From Pseudomonas wadenswilerensis (GTDB lineage Bacteria; Pseudomonadota; Gammaproteobacteria; Pseudomonadales; Pseudomonadaceae): a stretch of DNA of 64,000 nt. Location: assembly GCF_900497695.1 (NCBI RefSeq), contig NZ_UIDD01000011.1, forward strand, positions 124,001 to 188,000, read 5' to 3'. Made by a program: the position numbers and the translations under genes. Under the pieces are notes generated by a model. It ran no database searches. It saw nothing but the letters and a program-made list of their open reading frames with translations, and was not told the DNA's origin. Shown here in pieces: positions 16,494 to 25,185 of this stretch (positions are counted from its first letter, which is position 1; each line of letters opens with the position of its first letter).

Positions 16494-17402
16494 ATGAAAA
16501 GAATCGCCTTGTTGCTGGGCGCGGCCCTGCTGTTCGCAGGATTTGCCCAGGCCGCCAGCAAACCTGTGATCCGCCTCGGTGCGCGGGTCTTCACCGAGCA
16601 GACGGTGCTGGCTGAAATCACCGCCCAGTACCTCAACCAGAACGGCTTCGACGTACGCATCACCGGCGGGCTGGGCAGCAACCTTGCCCGCAGCGCCCAC
16701 GAAACCGGCCAGCTGGACATGGTCTGGGAATACACCGGTGTTTCGCTGGTGTCCTACAACCATGTCGACGAACGCATGCCCAGCGCCGCAGCCACCTACG
16801 CCAGGGTCAAGGAACTGGATGCGAAGAAAGACCTGATCTGGCTGACGCCGTCGAAGTTCAGCAATACCTACGCCCTGGCCCTGCCGCGCAAGGTTGCCGA
16901 GCAGTACCCGCAGATCAACAGCATCAGCGAACTGAACCAGCTGCTGCGCGACGAGAAGGACCGCCCCCACGTGGTGGCCCTGGACACCGAGTTCGCCAAC
17001 CGTCCCGATGGCCTGGTGGGCCTGACCGAAACCTACGACCTGCAACTGACCCGCCGCGACATCCGCCAGATGGACGCCGGCCTGGTCTACACCGCGCTGC
17101 GCAACGGCCAGGTGTTCAGCGGCCTGGTGTACACCACCGACGGCCGCCTGAGCGCCTTTGACCTCAAGCTGCTGGAAGACGACAAGCACTACTTCCCCGA
17201 CTACACCGCGGCGCCGGTGGTGCGCAAGGCCGTACTCGACGCCAATCCGCAACTGGCCAGCCTGCTCAAGCCACTGGCCGAACAGCTCGACGACGAGACC
17301 ATGCGCCAGCTCAACGCCAAGGTCGATGTCGAGCACCAGAGCCCGGGCAAAGTCGCCGCCGAGTACCTGCGCCAGCACCCACCTGCACAGGAGCAGCCAT
17401 AA
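16494..17402 (+). CDS. Glycine betaine/choline-type periplasmic binding protein
   Basis: This 302-residue protein of the OpuAC/OsmX substrate-binding family has signal peptide MKRIALLLGAALLFAGFAQA. The mature start 'KPVIRLGARVFTEQTVLAEI' and 'MVWEYTGVSLVSYNHVDE' are typical for quaternary-ammonium receptors; the family uses aromatic residues to cage the ligand by cation–pi contacts. It begins 14 bases after the first permease stop, and the second permease starts 1 base after its stop, so the operon is tight. Which betaine it binds cannot be told from sequence. Confidence 0.9.
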   Translation: MKRIALLLGAALLFAGFAQAASKPVIRLGARVFTEQTVLAEITAQYLNQNGFDVRITGGLGSNLARSAHETGQLDMVWEYTGVSLVSYNHVDERMPSAAATYARVKELDAKKDLIWLTPSKFSNTYALALPRKVAEQYPQINSISELNQLLRDEKDRPHVVALDTEFANRPDGLVGLTETYDLQLTRRDIRQMDAGLVYTALRNGQVFSGLVYTTDGRLSAFDLKLLEDDKHYFPDYTAAPVVRKAVLDANPQLASLLKPLAEQLDDETMRQLNAKVDVEHQSPGKVAAEYLRQHPPAQEQP

Positions 17403-17403
17403 C

Positions 17404-18051
17404 ATGCTCGATACCTTTACCCACCTCGACTGGGCCCAGGTACTGCACCTGACCTGGCAGCACATCACCCTGGTCGGTATCGCCGTCAGCCTGGCGATTC
17501 TGTTCGGCGTTCCGCTGGGCATCCTCATGACCCGCTTCCCAGCGCTCGCAGGCCCGTTGCAGGCCAGCGCCACGGTGCTGCTGACCATCCCCTCGATCGC
17601 CCTGTTCGGCCTGCTGCTGCCGTTCTACTCCAAGTTCGGCCAGGGCCTGGGGCCGTTGCCGGCGATCACGGCGGTATTCCTCTATTCGCTGTTGCCGATT
17701 CTGCGCAACACCTACCTGGCCCTGACCAACGTCGAGCCGGGCATTCGTGAAGCCGCCCGTGGCATCGGCATGACCTTCGGCCAGCGCCTGCGCATGGTCG
17801 AGCTACCCATCGCCGTGCCGGTGATCCTCGCTGGCGTACGCACCGCCGTGGTCATGAACATCGGCGTCATGACCATCGCCGCAACCATCGGTGCCGGTGG
17901 CCTGGGCGTGCTCATCCTCACCTCCATCAGCCGCAGCGACATGTCGATGCTGCTGGTCGGCGCCGTACTGGTGAGCCTCCTGGCCATCTTCGCCGACCTC
18001 ATGCTGCAAGCCCTGCAACGCTCCCTGACTCCAAAAGGACTGCGCAAATGA
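17404..18051 (+). CDS. Glycine betaine/choline-type ABC transporter permease (second)
   Basis: This 215-residue permease is paralogous to the product of 15766–16479 and forms a heterodimer with it. It has the core 'VLLTIPSIALFGLLLPFYSKFG', the EAA loop 'IREAARGIGMTFGQRLRMVE', and 'AATIGAGGLGVLILTSISRSD' near the end. Start is the ATG at 17404, only 1 base after the binding-protein stop. The last codons overlap the ATPase start (ATGA-type 4-base overlap at 18048–18051), indicating translational coupling. Confidence 0.9.
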   Translation: MLDTFTHLDWAQVLHLTWQHITLVGIAVSLAILFGVPLGILMTRFPALAGPLQASATVLLTIPSIALFGLLLPFYSKFGQGLGPLPAITAVFLYSLLPILRNTYLALTNVEPGIREAARGIGMTFGQRLRMVELPIAVPVILAGVRTAVVMNIGVMTIAATIGAGGLGVLILTSISRSDMSMLLVGAVLVSLLAIFADLMLQALQRSLTPKGLRK

Positions 18052-19202
18052 TCGAACTCCAGAACCTCAGCAAGACCTTTCACGCCAACGGCAAAGACGT
18101 CAAAGCCGTCGACTCCGTCAGCCTGACCGTCAACGAAGGCGAGATCTGCGTGTTCCTCGGCCCGTCCGGCTGCGGCAAGAGCACTACGCTGAAAATGATC
18201 AACCGCCTGATCGCGCCCACCTCGGGCAAGGTGCTGATCAATGGCGAAGACACCACCGGCCTGGATGAAGTGACCCTGCGCCGGCGCATCGGCTATGTGA
18301 TCCAGCAGATCGGCCTGTTCCCCAACATGACCATCGAGGAGAACATCACCGTGGTCCCGCGCCTGCTCGGCTGGGACAAGCAGAAATGCCACGAGCGCGC
18401 CCGCGAGCTGATGAGCATGATCAAGCTCGAACCCAAGCAGTACCTGCAACGCTACCCGCGTGAGTTGTCCGGTGGCCAGCAACAGCGCATCGGTGTGATC
18501 CGCGCCCTTGCCGCTGATGCGCCATTGCTGCTGATGGACGAGCCGTTCGGTGCGGTCGACCCGATCAACCGCGAGATGATCCAGAACGAATTCTTCGAGA
18601 TGCAACGGGCGTTGAACAAGACCGTGATCATGGTCAGCCACGACATCGACGAGGCGATCAAGCTGGGTGACAAGATTGCGATTTTCCGCGCCGGCAAGCT
18701 GATCCAGATCGACCACCCGGACACCCTGCTGGCCCATCCTGCGGACGACTTTGTCAGCAACTTCGTTGGCCAGGACAGCACCCTCAAGCGCCTGTTGCTG
18801 GTGCGTGCCGAAGACGCCGCCGACAACGCGCCGTCGGTAAGCCCGGAAACACCGGTGGCCGATGCCCTGGAGCTGATGGACGAACATGACCGTCGCTACC
18901 TGGTAGTCACCGACGGGCAGAACAAGGCCATGGGCTATGTGCGCCGCCGCGACCTGCATCGCCAGCAAGGCAGCTGCACCGATTTTCTGCGCACCTTCAA
19001 CGCCACCGCGTCGCACGATGAGCACCTGCGCATCCTGCTGTCACGGATGTACGAGTTCAATCGCTCGTGGTTGCCGGTGCTGGATGCCGAGCAGGTGTTC
19101 CTCGGCGAGGTGACCCAGGAATCGATCGCCGCCTACCTGAGTTCGGGGCGTTCGCGTGGGGGCAAGACCTGCATTGTCTCGCCGGCACAAGCGCTGGCCT
19201 GA
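18048..19202 (+). CDS. Glycine betaine/choline-type ABC transporter ATP-binding protein with CBS domains
   Basis: This 384-residue ATPase drives the betaine-type importer. Walker A is GPSGCGKST near residues 37–45, the signature is LSGGQQQ, Walker B is 'LLLMDEPFGAVDP' and the H-loop is 'MVSHDIDEAIKLG'. Residues about 250–370 form a tandem CBS region ('VADALELMDEHDRRYLVVTD'), which in OpuA-type ATPases senses ionic strength or cyclic-di-AMP. This fits an osmotic role. It is the last gene of the operon; a REP pair follows. Confidence 0.92.
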   Translation: MIELQNLSKTFHANGKDVKAVDSVSLTVNEGEICVFLGPSGCGKSTTLKMINRLIAPTSGKVLINGEDTTGLDEVTLRRRIGYVIQQIGLFPNMTIEENITVVPRLLGWDKQKCHERARELMSMIKLEPKQYLQRYPRELSGGQQQRIGVIRALAADAPLLLMDEPFGAVDPINREMIQNEFFEMQRALNKTVIMVSHDIDEAIKLGDKIAIFRAGKLIQIDHPDTLLAHPADDFVSNFVGQDSTLKRLLLVRAEDAADNAPSVSPETPVADALELMDEHDRRYLVVTDGQNKAMGYVRRRDLHRQQGSCTDFLRTFNATASHDEHLRILLSRMYEFNRSWLPVLDAEQVFLGEVTQESIAAYLSSGRSRGGKTCIVSPAQALA

Positions 19203-19211
19203 CGCTGCAAA

Positions 19212-19282
19212 GCATCGCTGGCAAGCCAGCTCCCACAGGGTCCGGTGTCCACCCACCCTGTGGGAGCCGGTCTTGCCAGCGG
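19212..19282. repeat. REP pair (convergent copies) between the betaine transporter and fecA
   Basis: Two inverted Pseudomonas REP cores, ATCGCTGGCAAGCCAGC..CCCACAG and CTGTGGGAG..TTGCCAGCGGC, lie in a convergent gap between the ATPase gene and the fecA-type gene. The pair probably folds into hairpins and serves as a bidirectional 3' end. Confidence 0.85.
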
Positions 19283-19291
19283 CCCCTGCGG

Positions 19292-21730
19292 CTAAAACCC
19301 TACACTGGCCTGCACATAGAAGGTGCGCGGCTCACCCAGGTAGATCCCCGAGTTGTTGTCGCTGGAGCGGGTGTAGTACTGCTTGTCGAAGATGTTCTTC
19401 ACCCCGGCCGCGAGCTTGAGGTTCGACAGTTCCTTGCCAAAGTCATAGCCGCCGCGCGCGGCCCAGGTCACGTAGCCCGGAATGTCGCCGTACTGGCCAT
19501 CGGCACTCGGCTCGGTGATGTAGTTGCCGTTGAAGCTGCCGTCGGCATTCATGCCGGTCCCCGGTGCGCGCTGTTTCGATTGGGCGTAGGCATCCAGGTT
19601 CCAGGTCCAGCGATTGATCTCATAGCGCAGCCCGGCATTGACGATTTGCCGCGAATAAAACGGCAGGTCACGGCCCTTGAAGCCGGGGATCTCGCCTTCA
19701 TAGGTGGCACGGGTGTAGGTGAAGCCAGCATTGGCACTCAGGCCCTGCAGACGCGGATCAAGGCCCGACAGGTCGTAGTGCATCGAGGCTTCGATGCCCT
19801 GGTGCTTGGTCGCCCCGAGGTTGGTCCAGCCGATGTCGTTGCTGATGTACTGCAGCTCGTCATCGAAGTCGATGTAGAACGCGGTCAGCTCACCACCCCA
19901 GGTACCGTTGTTGTAGCGGGTCCCCACTTCATAGGTCTTGGCTTTCTCGGCCTGCAGGCCGTTGGCGGTCTGGTCGCCGCTGCCACCCTGGCCGAGCTGG
20001 AAGTACTGCAGGCTGCCGAACGAGGTCTCGTAGTTGGCGAACAGCTTCCACTCGTCAGACAGGTGATACATCACGCTCAGCGCCGGCAGCGGCTCGTTGC
20101 TGGTCACGCTGCGGTTCTTTTCCTGCACGGGCACGCCGTTGGTACCGCGCACCGGGCGCTCGTGCCAGTCGGTGTTGATGTGCTCGAAGCGGATACCCGG
20201 GGTGATGGTCCAGTTGCCGACATCGATCTTGTCATCGATGTAGTAAGCGCTGGCTTCGGTACCGCCGGTACGGTCCTGGAACACATGGCCGTCGGAGGTC
20301 GGGGTCACGGTCGGCACGTTGTTGATCAGCGCCAGGCGGGTCGACTGCTCGTGCATCGCTTCTTTCAGGTAGCGATAACCGACGCTGACTTCCTGAGTGG
20401 TCGGGCCGGCGAAGAAGATCCGTGAAACCCGTGGCTCGATGGCGAAGGTGTGGTAGCTGCGCGGGTACGACGACAGGGTCTTCTGGTCGCGGGCAGCGAT
20501 GCTGCTGCCACGGAAACTGTCGGTGTAGTAGGTCTGCACTTCGAACTGGGTGACGTCGTCGATCTGGCGCAGGTACTTGAAGGATACGTCCTTGCGTCGG
20601 CCGCTGAACGTATCGTAATCGCGGTCGGACTGGTACGGGTCGTCGTCGAACTGGGCCTGGGTCAGGCCGCCGGGCATGTCGGCCTTGGCGTCGTAGTAAT
20701 GAAAATTGAGCCAGAACTCGTCGCTGTCGGTGACCGCCCAATGGGTCTTGAGCAACACGTCATCGATATCGTTATCGTTGTTGCTGCTGCGATAGCCGTT
20801 GCCATTGACCCCGGAGTACAGCAGCGCCGCGCCCAGGCCGTTATCGGCAGTGCCGCCGAGAAAAGCCGACTCGATGTGCTTCCAGCCGCCATGGCGGGAG
20901 GTTTCCATCGTGGTCGACAGCTCACCGGTGGCCTTTTCCGGGATCGCCCGGGTGACGAAGTTGATCACCCCGCCGACGTTCTGCGGACCATAGCGCACGG
21001 AACCTGCGCCACGCACCACGTCGATGCTGTCGAGGTTGCCAGAGGAGATCGGCGCCATCGACAGTTGGGGCTGGCCGTAAGGCGCGAAGGCTGCCGGGAT
21101 GCCGTCGATCAACACCGTGGAGCGTGGCGACAACCGCGAGGTCAGGCCACGCACGCCGACGTTCAAGGCGATGTCGCTGCCGCCGGTGCCGTTGGAGTCC
21201 TGCACCTGGACCCCCGGCACACCGCGCAGCACGTCGCGTACGTTCAATGCGCCCTGCTCGATCATCGCTTCGCGGCGCACCACGGTACGTGCGCCGGGAT
21301 GGTTATGGACCACGGTTTCTTCGGCGCTGCCAAGCCAGTCACCGACGACCTTGACGTCGGTGGGTGCCAGCTCCAGGCTGCCGGTAGTCAAGGTCCCGGC
21401 AGTCTGCGCCGGGTGCAGGACGACGGTGCCCTGGGAAATTTCGTAGATCAGGCCGCTGCCCTCAAGCAACGCCCGCAGCGCCTCTTCCGGTTGCAGGTTG
21501 CCGGAGACCGCTGGCGCCTGCTTGCCCGCCACCAGCTCGGGGCTGAAGAACAGTTGCAGCGAAGTCTGCTGGCCCAGCTGGCTCAACGCCGAAGCCAGCG
21601 GCTGGGCCTGGATCTGGATGCTGGCAGGCACCGGGGCGGCATGGCCGCTGGCGATACCGCCGCTGACAGCCAGTGCCAGGGCCAGGGGCAACCAGCGGGA
21701 AGAACGCGGGGAAACGTTGTTGTTGTTCAC
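19292..21730 (-). CDS. fecA: TonB-dependent ferric-siderophore/ferric-citrate receptor with signalling domain (FecA-type)
   Basis: This is an 812-residue outer-membrane receptor. After a signal peptide ending 'ASGHA', residues about 35–105 form an STN signalling domain ('ASALSQLGQQTSLQLFFSPE'), which contacts FecR. A plug follows ('LRGVPGVQVQDSNGTGG', 'STVLIDGIPAAFAPYG', 'YGPQNVGGVINFVTR'), then a 22-strand barrel ending 'TFYVQASVGF'. With fecR and fecI upstream on the same strand it forms a complete cell-surface signalling unit that imports a ferric chelate and induces its own synthesis. Overall the plug resembles FecA, so ferric citrate is likely but not certain. Confidence 0.92.
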   Translation of the reverse strand: MNNNNVSPRSSRWLPLALALAVSGGIASGHAAPVPASIQIQAQPLASALSQLGQQTSLQLFFSPELVAGKQAPAVSGNLQPEEALRALLEGSGLIYEISQGTVVLHPAQTAGTLTTGSLELAPTDVKVVGDWLGSAEETVVHNHPGARTVVRREAMIEQGALNVRDVLRGVPGVQVQDSNGTGGSDIALNVGVRGLTSRLSPRSTVLIDGIPAAFAPYGQPQLSMAPISSGNLDSIDVVRGAGSVRYGPQNVGGVINFVTRAIPEKATGELSTTMETSRHGGWKHIESAFLGGTADNGLGAALLYSGVNGNGYRSSNNDNDIDDVLLKTHWAVTDSDEFWLNFHYYDAKADMPGGLTQAQFDDDPYQSDRDYDTFSGRRKDVSFKYLRQIDDVTQFEVQTYYTDSFRGSSIAARDQKTLSSYPRSYHTFAIEPRVSRIFFAGPTTQEVSVGYRYLKEAMHEQSTRLALINNVPTVTPTSDGHVFQDRTGGTEASAYYIDDKIDVGNWTITPGIRFEHINTDWHERPVRGTNGVPVQEKNRSVTSNEPLPALSVMYHLSDEWKLFANYETSFGSLQYFQLGQGGSGDQTANGLQAEKAKTYEVGTRYNNGTWGGELTAFYIDFDDELQYISNDIGWTNLGATKHQGIEASMHYDLSGLDPRLQGLSANAGFTYTRATYEGEIPGFKGRDLPFYSRQIVNAGLRYEINRWTWNLDAYAQSKQRAPGTGMNADGSFNGNYITEPSADGQYGDIPGYVTWAARGGYDFGKELSNLKLAAGVKNIFDKQYYTRSSDNNSGIYLGEPRTFYVQASVGF

Positions 21731-21838
21731 GTCGTCGAGAGGTCCTGAGGGTCCGTACAGATGTCAATGCCGTGCAAATGGAAATGCTTGGCAGTTGCAG
21801 TTGGGCAGGAAGACGAACAACTGAAAAAAAACCTGAAT

Positions 21839-22834
21839 TTATTTTGCGATTATTTCGCTGGAGCCGTCGGCATGGGCCTTGATGGTCACCGGCAGGATGC
21901 TCGGCAACGCCCGCAGCAAGGCGTCGGTATCGTCGGCATTGAAGGTGCTGCTCAAGCGCAGCGCGGCGACTTTGCCGGGGGCAACACGCAGGGGCAGCTC
22001 ACGGTAGCGCGAAACGTCCTTGACCACTTCGCTGAGGGGTACATCGTTGAACACCAGCTTGCCCTTGCGCCAGGCGGTCACTGCTGCGGCGTCCACCGCG
22101 TAGGGCGCCGCCACCTGGCCGCGGGCATCGATATGCGAACCGAACCCGGCGGTCAGCAGAGCCCTGGAGGCATCACGGCCTTCAACCCGCACCGAGCCGT
22201 TTTCGACCGCCACGCGGGTTTGTTCCGGGTCCTGGCGAACATCGAAGCGAGTACCGGTGACCGTCACCGTGCCATGCCCGGTGCTGACCATGAAAGGCCG
22301 CCCGCTGTCGTGGGCGACGCTGAACATCACCTCGCCCTCACGCAATTCGATACGCCGCTGACCGGCGCTGAACTGTACGACCAGTTGCGTTCGACCGTTG
22401 ACTTCAAGCTGTGAGCCATCCGGCAAGTCGAGCTGACGACGTTCGCCCAGGGCCGTCTGCACCTGGTCCTGATAATTGAGCTGGTGCTGCTGCCAGCCAA
22501 ACCAGCCCAAACCCAGCGCCAGGCTCGCAACACCGGCCGCCAATGCCTGACTGATGAAGCGCCGACGCGGCAACTGGCTGACCGGATCGGCCTGGCACAG
22601 GGCCTCAAGACGCGCACGCGGCACGTGCCCGGCAGCGTCCCAGAGCGTGCCGAGCAGATCGAATTCGTATTGGTGCTGTGGGTGCTCGGCCAGCCAGCGC
22701 TGCAGCTCACCCTGTTGCGCCAGCGCCAGGGCGCCATCACGGCTGCGGGCAAACCATTGGGCCGCCTGCTCGCGCACGGTTTCGCTGCCGCAAGGGCACG
22801 CGTGCTGATTCATGAAAACATTCGCCTGACTCAT
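21839..22834 (-). CDS. fecR: FecR-type anti-sigma/signal-transducing regulator
   Basis: This is a 331-residue inner-membrane regulator. The cytoplasmic N-terminal domain (about residues 15–80, 'QAAQWFARSRDGALALAQQG') binds the sigma factor; a single membrane segment follows near residues 93–115 ('FISQALAAGVASLALGLGWF'), then a periplasmic FecR domain ('LPDGSQLEVNGRTQLVV', 'REGEVMFSVAHDSGRPFMV') that receives the signal from the receptor STN domain. The start at 22834 overlaps the fecI stop by 4 bases (ATGA); a second in-frame ATG is at 22813. Translational coupling to fecI is expected. Confidence 0.93.
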   Translation of the reverse strand: MSQANVFMNQHACPCGSETVREQAAQWFARSRDGALALAQQGELQRWLAEHPQHQYEFDLLGTLWDAAGHVPRARLEALCQADPVSQLPRRRFISQALAAGVASLALGLGWFGWQQHQLNYQDQVQTALGERRQLDLPDGSQLEVNGRTQLVVQFSAGQRRIELREGEVMFSVAHDSGRPFMVSTGHGTVTVTGTRFDVRQDPEQTRVAVENGSVRVEGRDASRALLTAGFGSHIDARGQVAAPYAVDAAAVTAWRKGKLVFNDVPLSEVVKDVSRYRELPLRVAPGKVAALRLSSTFNADDTDALLRALPSILPVTIKAHADGSSEIIAK

Positions 22835-23319
22835 CTCGTCGACACATCCAGGTGCTCACGCAGATGCCGGAGCGTGCGGATCATATACTTTTCGACCATG
22901 TTCTTGGTCAAGCCCATGCGCTCGGCGATCTCGGCCTGGGTCAGGCCTTCGAGCTTCTGCCAGATGAACACCCGCCGGCAGTTGAGGGGCAACTCGGCCA
23001 GGGCACGCTCGACGCTGTCGGCCAGTTCCACGGCATTCATGTAGGCCTCCGGATCACCGCTGGCATCACTGCCGAGCTCGAAAGCATCCTGCTCCAGGGC
23101 CTGGCGACGGTCTTCGCGACGGTAGCCGTCCACGGCAATGTTGCGCGCAGTCTGGTGCAGATAAGCCCGCGGTTGCTCGACCCCGGCCTGGTCGCTTTCC
23201 AGTACCCGCACAAATGCATCATGCGCCAGGTCTTCGGCCTGCTGACGACTGCGCAGTTTGCGCGTCCAGGTACCGATCAGCTCATGGTAGTGGTCGAGAA
23301 AGCCTTTGTGTCGCGACAC
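22831..23319 (-). CDS. fecI: FecI-type ECF RNA polymerase sigma factor
   Basis: This 162-residue group IV (iron-starvation) sigma factor directs transcription of the linked receptor gene. Region 2 is 'QAEDLAHDAFVRVLESDQAG' and region 4 is 'GLTQAEIAERMGLTKNMVEK'. Start is a GTG at 23319 (SRHKGFLDHYHELIG); no ATG is available upstream and the ribosome-binding site is weak. A Fur-box candidate lies 38 bases upstream, so iron should repress it. Order fecI–fecR–fecA is standard. Confidence 0.93.
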   Translation of the reverse strand: MSRHKGFLDHYHELIGTWTRKLRSRQQAEDLAHDAFVRVLESDQAGVEQPRAYLHQTARNIAVDGYRREDRRQALEQDAFELGSDASGDPEAYMNAVELADSVERALAELPLNCRRVFIWQKLEGLTQAEIAERMGLTKNMVEKYMIRTLRHLREHLDVSTR

Positions 23320-23356
23320 GATGCACCGGTCTTCACAGGCGAGTAGGAATGGCGCG

Positions 23357-23375
23357 AATAGTAATGTTTCTTATT
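23357..23375 (-). promoter_or_regulatory. Candidate Fur box upstream of fecI
   Basis: Read on the minus strand the 19-mer is AATAAGAAACATTACTATT. It matches the Fur consensus of paired A/T-rich hexamers and resembles natural boxes of the AATGAGAATCATT type. It lies 38–56 bases before the fecI start, as expected for iron repression. Binding is inferred. Confidence 0.65.
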
Positions 23376-23728
23376 AAGACCGGCAATCGAAGATCACCGC
23401 GGCCGACGAAGCGCCGGACAGGAAAAAAATCCGCAAAAAAGTGTGTAGCCGACCGGCTGTCAGGGCGGAAAAAAATATGAACGGCCGCCGATTAATCGCA
23501 CGCTGCGCTTGAGCGTCGCTGCGCCCCCAAATGACCGATATTTACCGCACTTTCGCCACCAACTTCGACTATTGCATCCATTTGCGTGTTCTACGGTAGA
23601 TCCCGGCGTATACCGGTATTTTTAACGCTTTTGCCATCAAATTGAACATCTACTGTTTACCTGGGTCGGTAACAAAGTGGCTGGCCGCCCCGGGGCGACG
23701 GACGTGTGCAAAAACGCGACATTTTTTG
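23376..23728. other. Gene-free region between fecI and speC
   Basis: I see no convincing gene here: possible frames are short and lack family-like sequence. Base composition is lower in GC than the neighbours in places, with several A-tracts. The stretch contains the fecI promoter side and upstream sequence of speC. Confidence 0.5.
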
Positions 23729-23757
23729 TTGATCTCGAGCCCCTCAGGTCCTAAAGT
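23729..23757 (+). promoter_or_regulatory. Candidate sigma-70 promoter of speC
   Basis: TTGATC (23729–23734) and TAAAGT (23752–23757) are separated by exactly 17 bases, a good housekeeping promoter match. Transcription would begin near 23764 and give a leader of about 200 bases before speC. Confidence 0.5.
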
Positions 23758-23967
23758 TCGCGCCGAACGTCCATGCTGGAAACGATCCATCCGGCTCAAG
23801 TACTGACGACGAGACAGCAAGGTCACCCGTAGCTCGCTTTATCACGCACGGTTGACCTTTTTGCTTTCGGCGACATGCCTTGGGAAGTAGGCGAACCAAA
23901 GTGGGGATACGGAGGACGTTCAGTTGCAGCCACTTATTTTTTCAGTTTGCCCATGGAGTCCCTAAGC

Positions 23968-25131
23968 ATGTCGATTCAGGTCGAAGACTACTTCGCGCGC
24001 GATACCTTCCAGAAAATGAAGGCCTTCGCCGACAAGCAAGAAACCCCGTTCGTGCTCATCGACACCCAGATGATCAGCCAGGCCTATGATGACCTGCGCG
24101 CCGGTTTCGAATTCGCCAAGGTCTACTACGCGGTCAAGGCCAACCCGGCCGTGGAGATCATCGACCTGCTCAAGGAAAAGGGCTCGAGCTTCGACATCGC
24201 CTCGATCTACGAGCTGGACAAAGTGATGGGCCGCGGTGTCAGCGCCGATCGCATCAGCTACGGCAACACCATCAAGAAATCCAAGGACATTCGCTACTTC
24301 TACGAGAAGGGCGTGCGCCTGTACGCCACCGACTCCGAAGCCGACCTGCGCAACATCGCCAAGGCCGCGCCGGGTTCGAAAGTCTATGTGCGCATCCTCA
24401 CTGAAGGCTCGACCACCGCCGACTGGCCACTGTCGCGCAAGTTCGGCTGCCAGACCGACATGGCCATGGACCTGCTGATCCTCGCCCGCGACCTGGGCCT
24501 GGTGCCTTACGGCGTGTCGTTCCACGTTGGCTCGCAACAGCGCGACATCAGCGTCTGGGACGCGGCGATTGCCAAGGTTAAGGTGATCTTCGAGCGCCTG
24601 AAAGAAGAAGACGGCATCGAACTCAAGCTGATCAACATGGGTGGCGGCTTCCCGGCCAACTACATCACCCGTACCAACAGCCTGGAAACCTATGCCGAAG
24701 AGATCATCCGCTTCCTCAAGGAAGACTTCGGTGACGACCTGCCGGAAATCATCCTCGAGCCAGGCCGTTCGCTGATCGCCAACGCCGGCATCCTGGTCAG
24801 TGAAGTGGTGCTGGTGGCGCGTAAATCGCGTACCGCCGTCGAGCGCTGGGTATACACCGACGTGGGCAAGTTCTCCGGCCTGATCGAAACCATGGACGAG
24901 TCCATCAAGTTCCCGATCTGGACCGAGAAGAAAGGCGAAATGGAAGAAGTGGTGATCGCAGGCCCCACCTGCGACAGCGCCGACATCATGTATGAGCACT
25001 ACAAGTACGGCCTGCCGCTGAACCTGGCAATCGGTGACCGCCTGTACTGGCTGTCGACCGGTGCCTACACCACCAGCTACAGCGCGGTGGAATTCAACGG
25101 TTTCCCGCCGTTGAAAGCCTACTACCTGTAA
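23968..25131 (+). CDS. speC: Ornithine decarboxylase (PLP-dependent, alanine-racemase fold)
   Basis: This 387-residue enzyme of the eukaryotic-type (fold III) decarboxylases converts ornithine to putrescine in the cytoplasm. The PLP lysine is K57 in 'YYAVKANP'; further motifs are 'SFHVGSQQ', 'NMGGGFP', 'EPGRSLIA' and the catalytic cysteine in 'GPTCDSAD'. The ATG at 23968 is chosen because it gives the length I recall for Pseudomonas SpeC and has GGAG 9 bases upstream. The frame is open to an ATG at 23875 without a stop, so the leader could in principle be translated. The gene appears monocistronic. Confidence 0.93.
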   Translation: MSIQVEDYFARDTFQKMKAFADKQETPFVLIDTQMISQAYDDLRAGFEFAKVYYAVKANPAVEIIDLLKEKGSSFDIASIYELDKVMGRGVSADRISYGNTIKKSKDIRYFYEKGVRLYATDSEADLRNIAKAAPGSKVYVRILTEGSTTADWPLSRKFGCQTDMAMDLLILARDLGLVPYGVSFHVGSQQRDISVWDAAIAKVKVIFERLKEEDGIELKLINMGGGFPANYITRTNSLETYAEEIIRFLKEDFGDDLPEIILEPGRSLIANAGILVSEVVLVARKSRTAVERWVYTDVGKFSGLIETMDESIKFPIWTEKKGEMEEVVIAGPTCDSADIMYEHYKYGLPLNLAIGDRLYWLSTGAYTTSYSAVEFNGFPPLKAYYL

Positions 25132-25185
25132 CGCCTGAACGAGGGCGGCGGCAAGCGTCGCCCTCCAAGGGGAAACCCGCAGTCA

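Noticed and set aside
19067..21748. Long plus-strand frames opposite fecA
   Set aside because: Shadows of the receptor gene, which has signal peptide, STN, plug and barrel on the minus strand.
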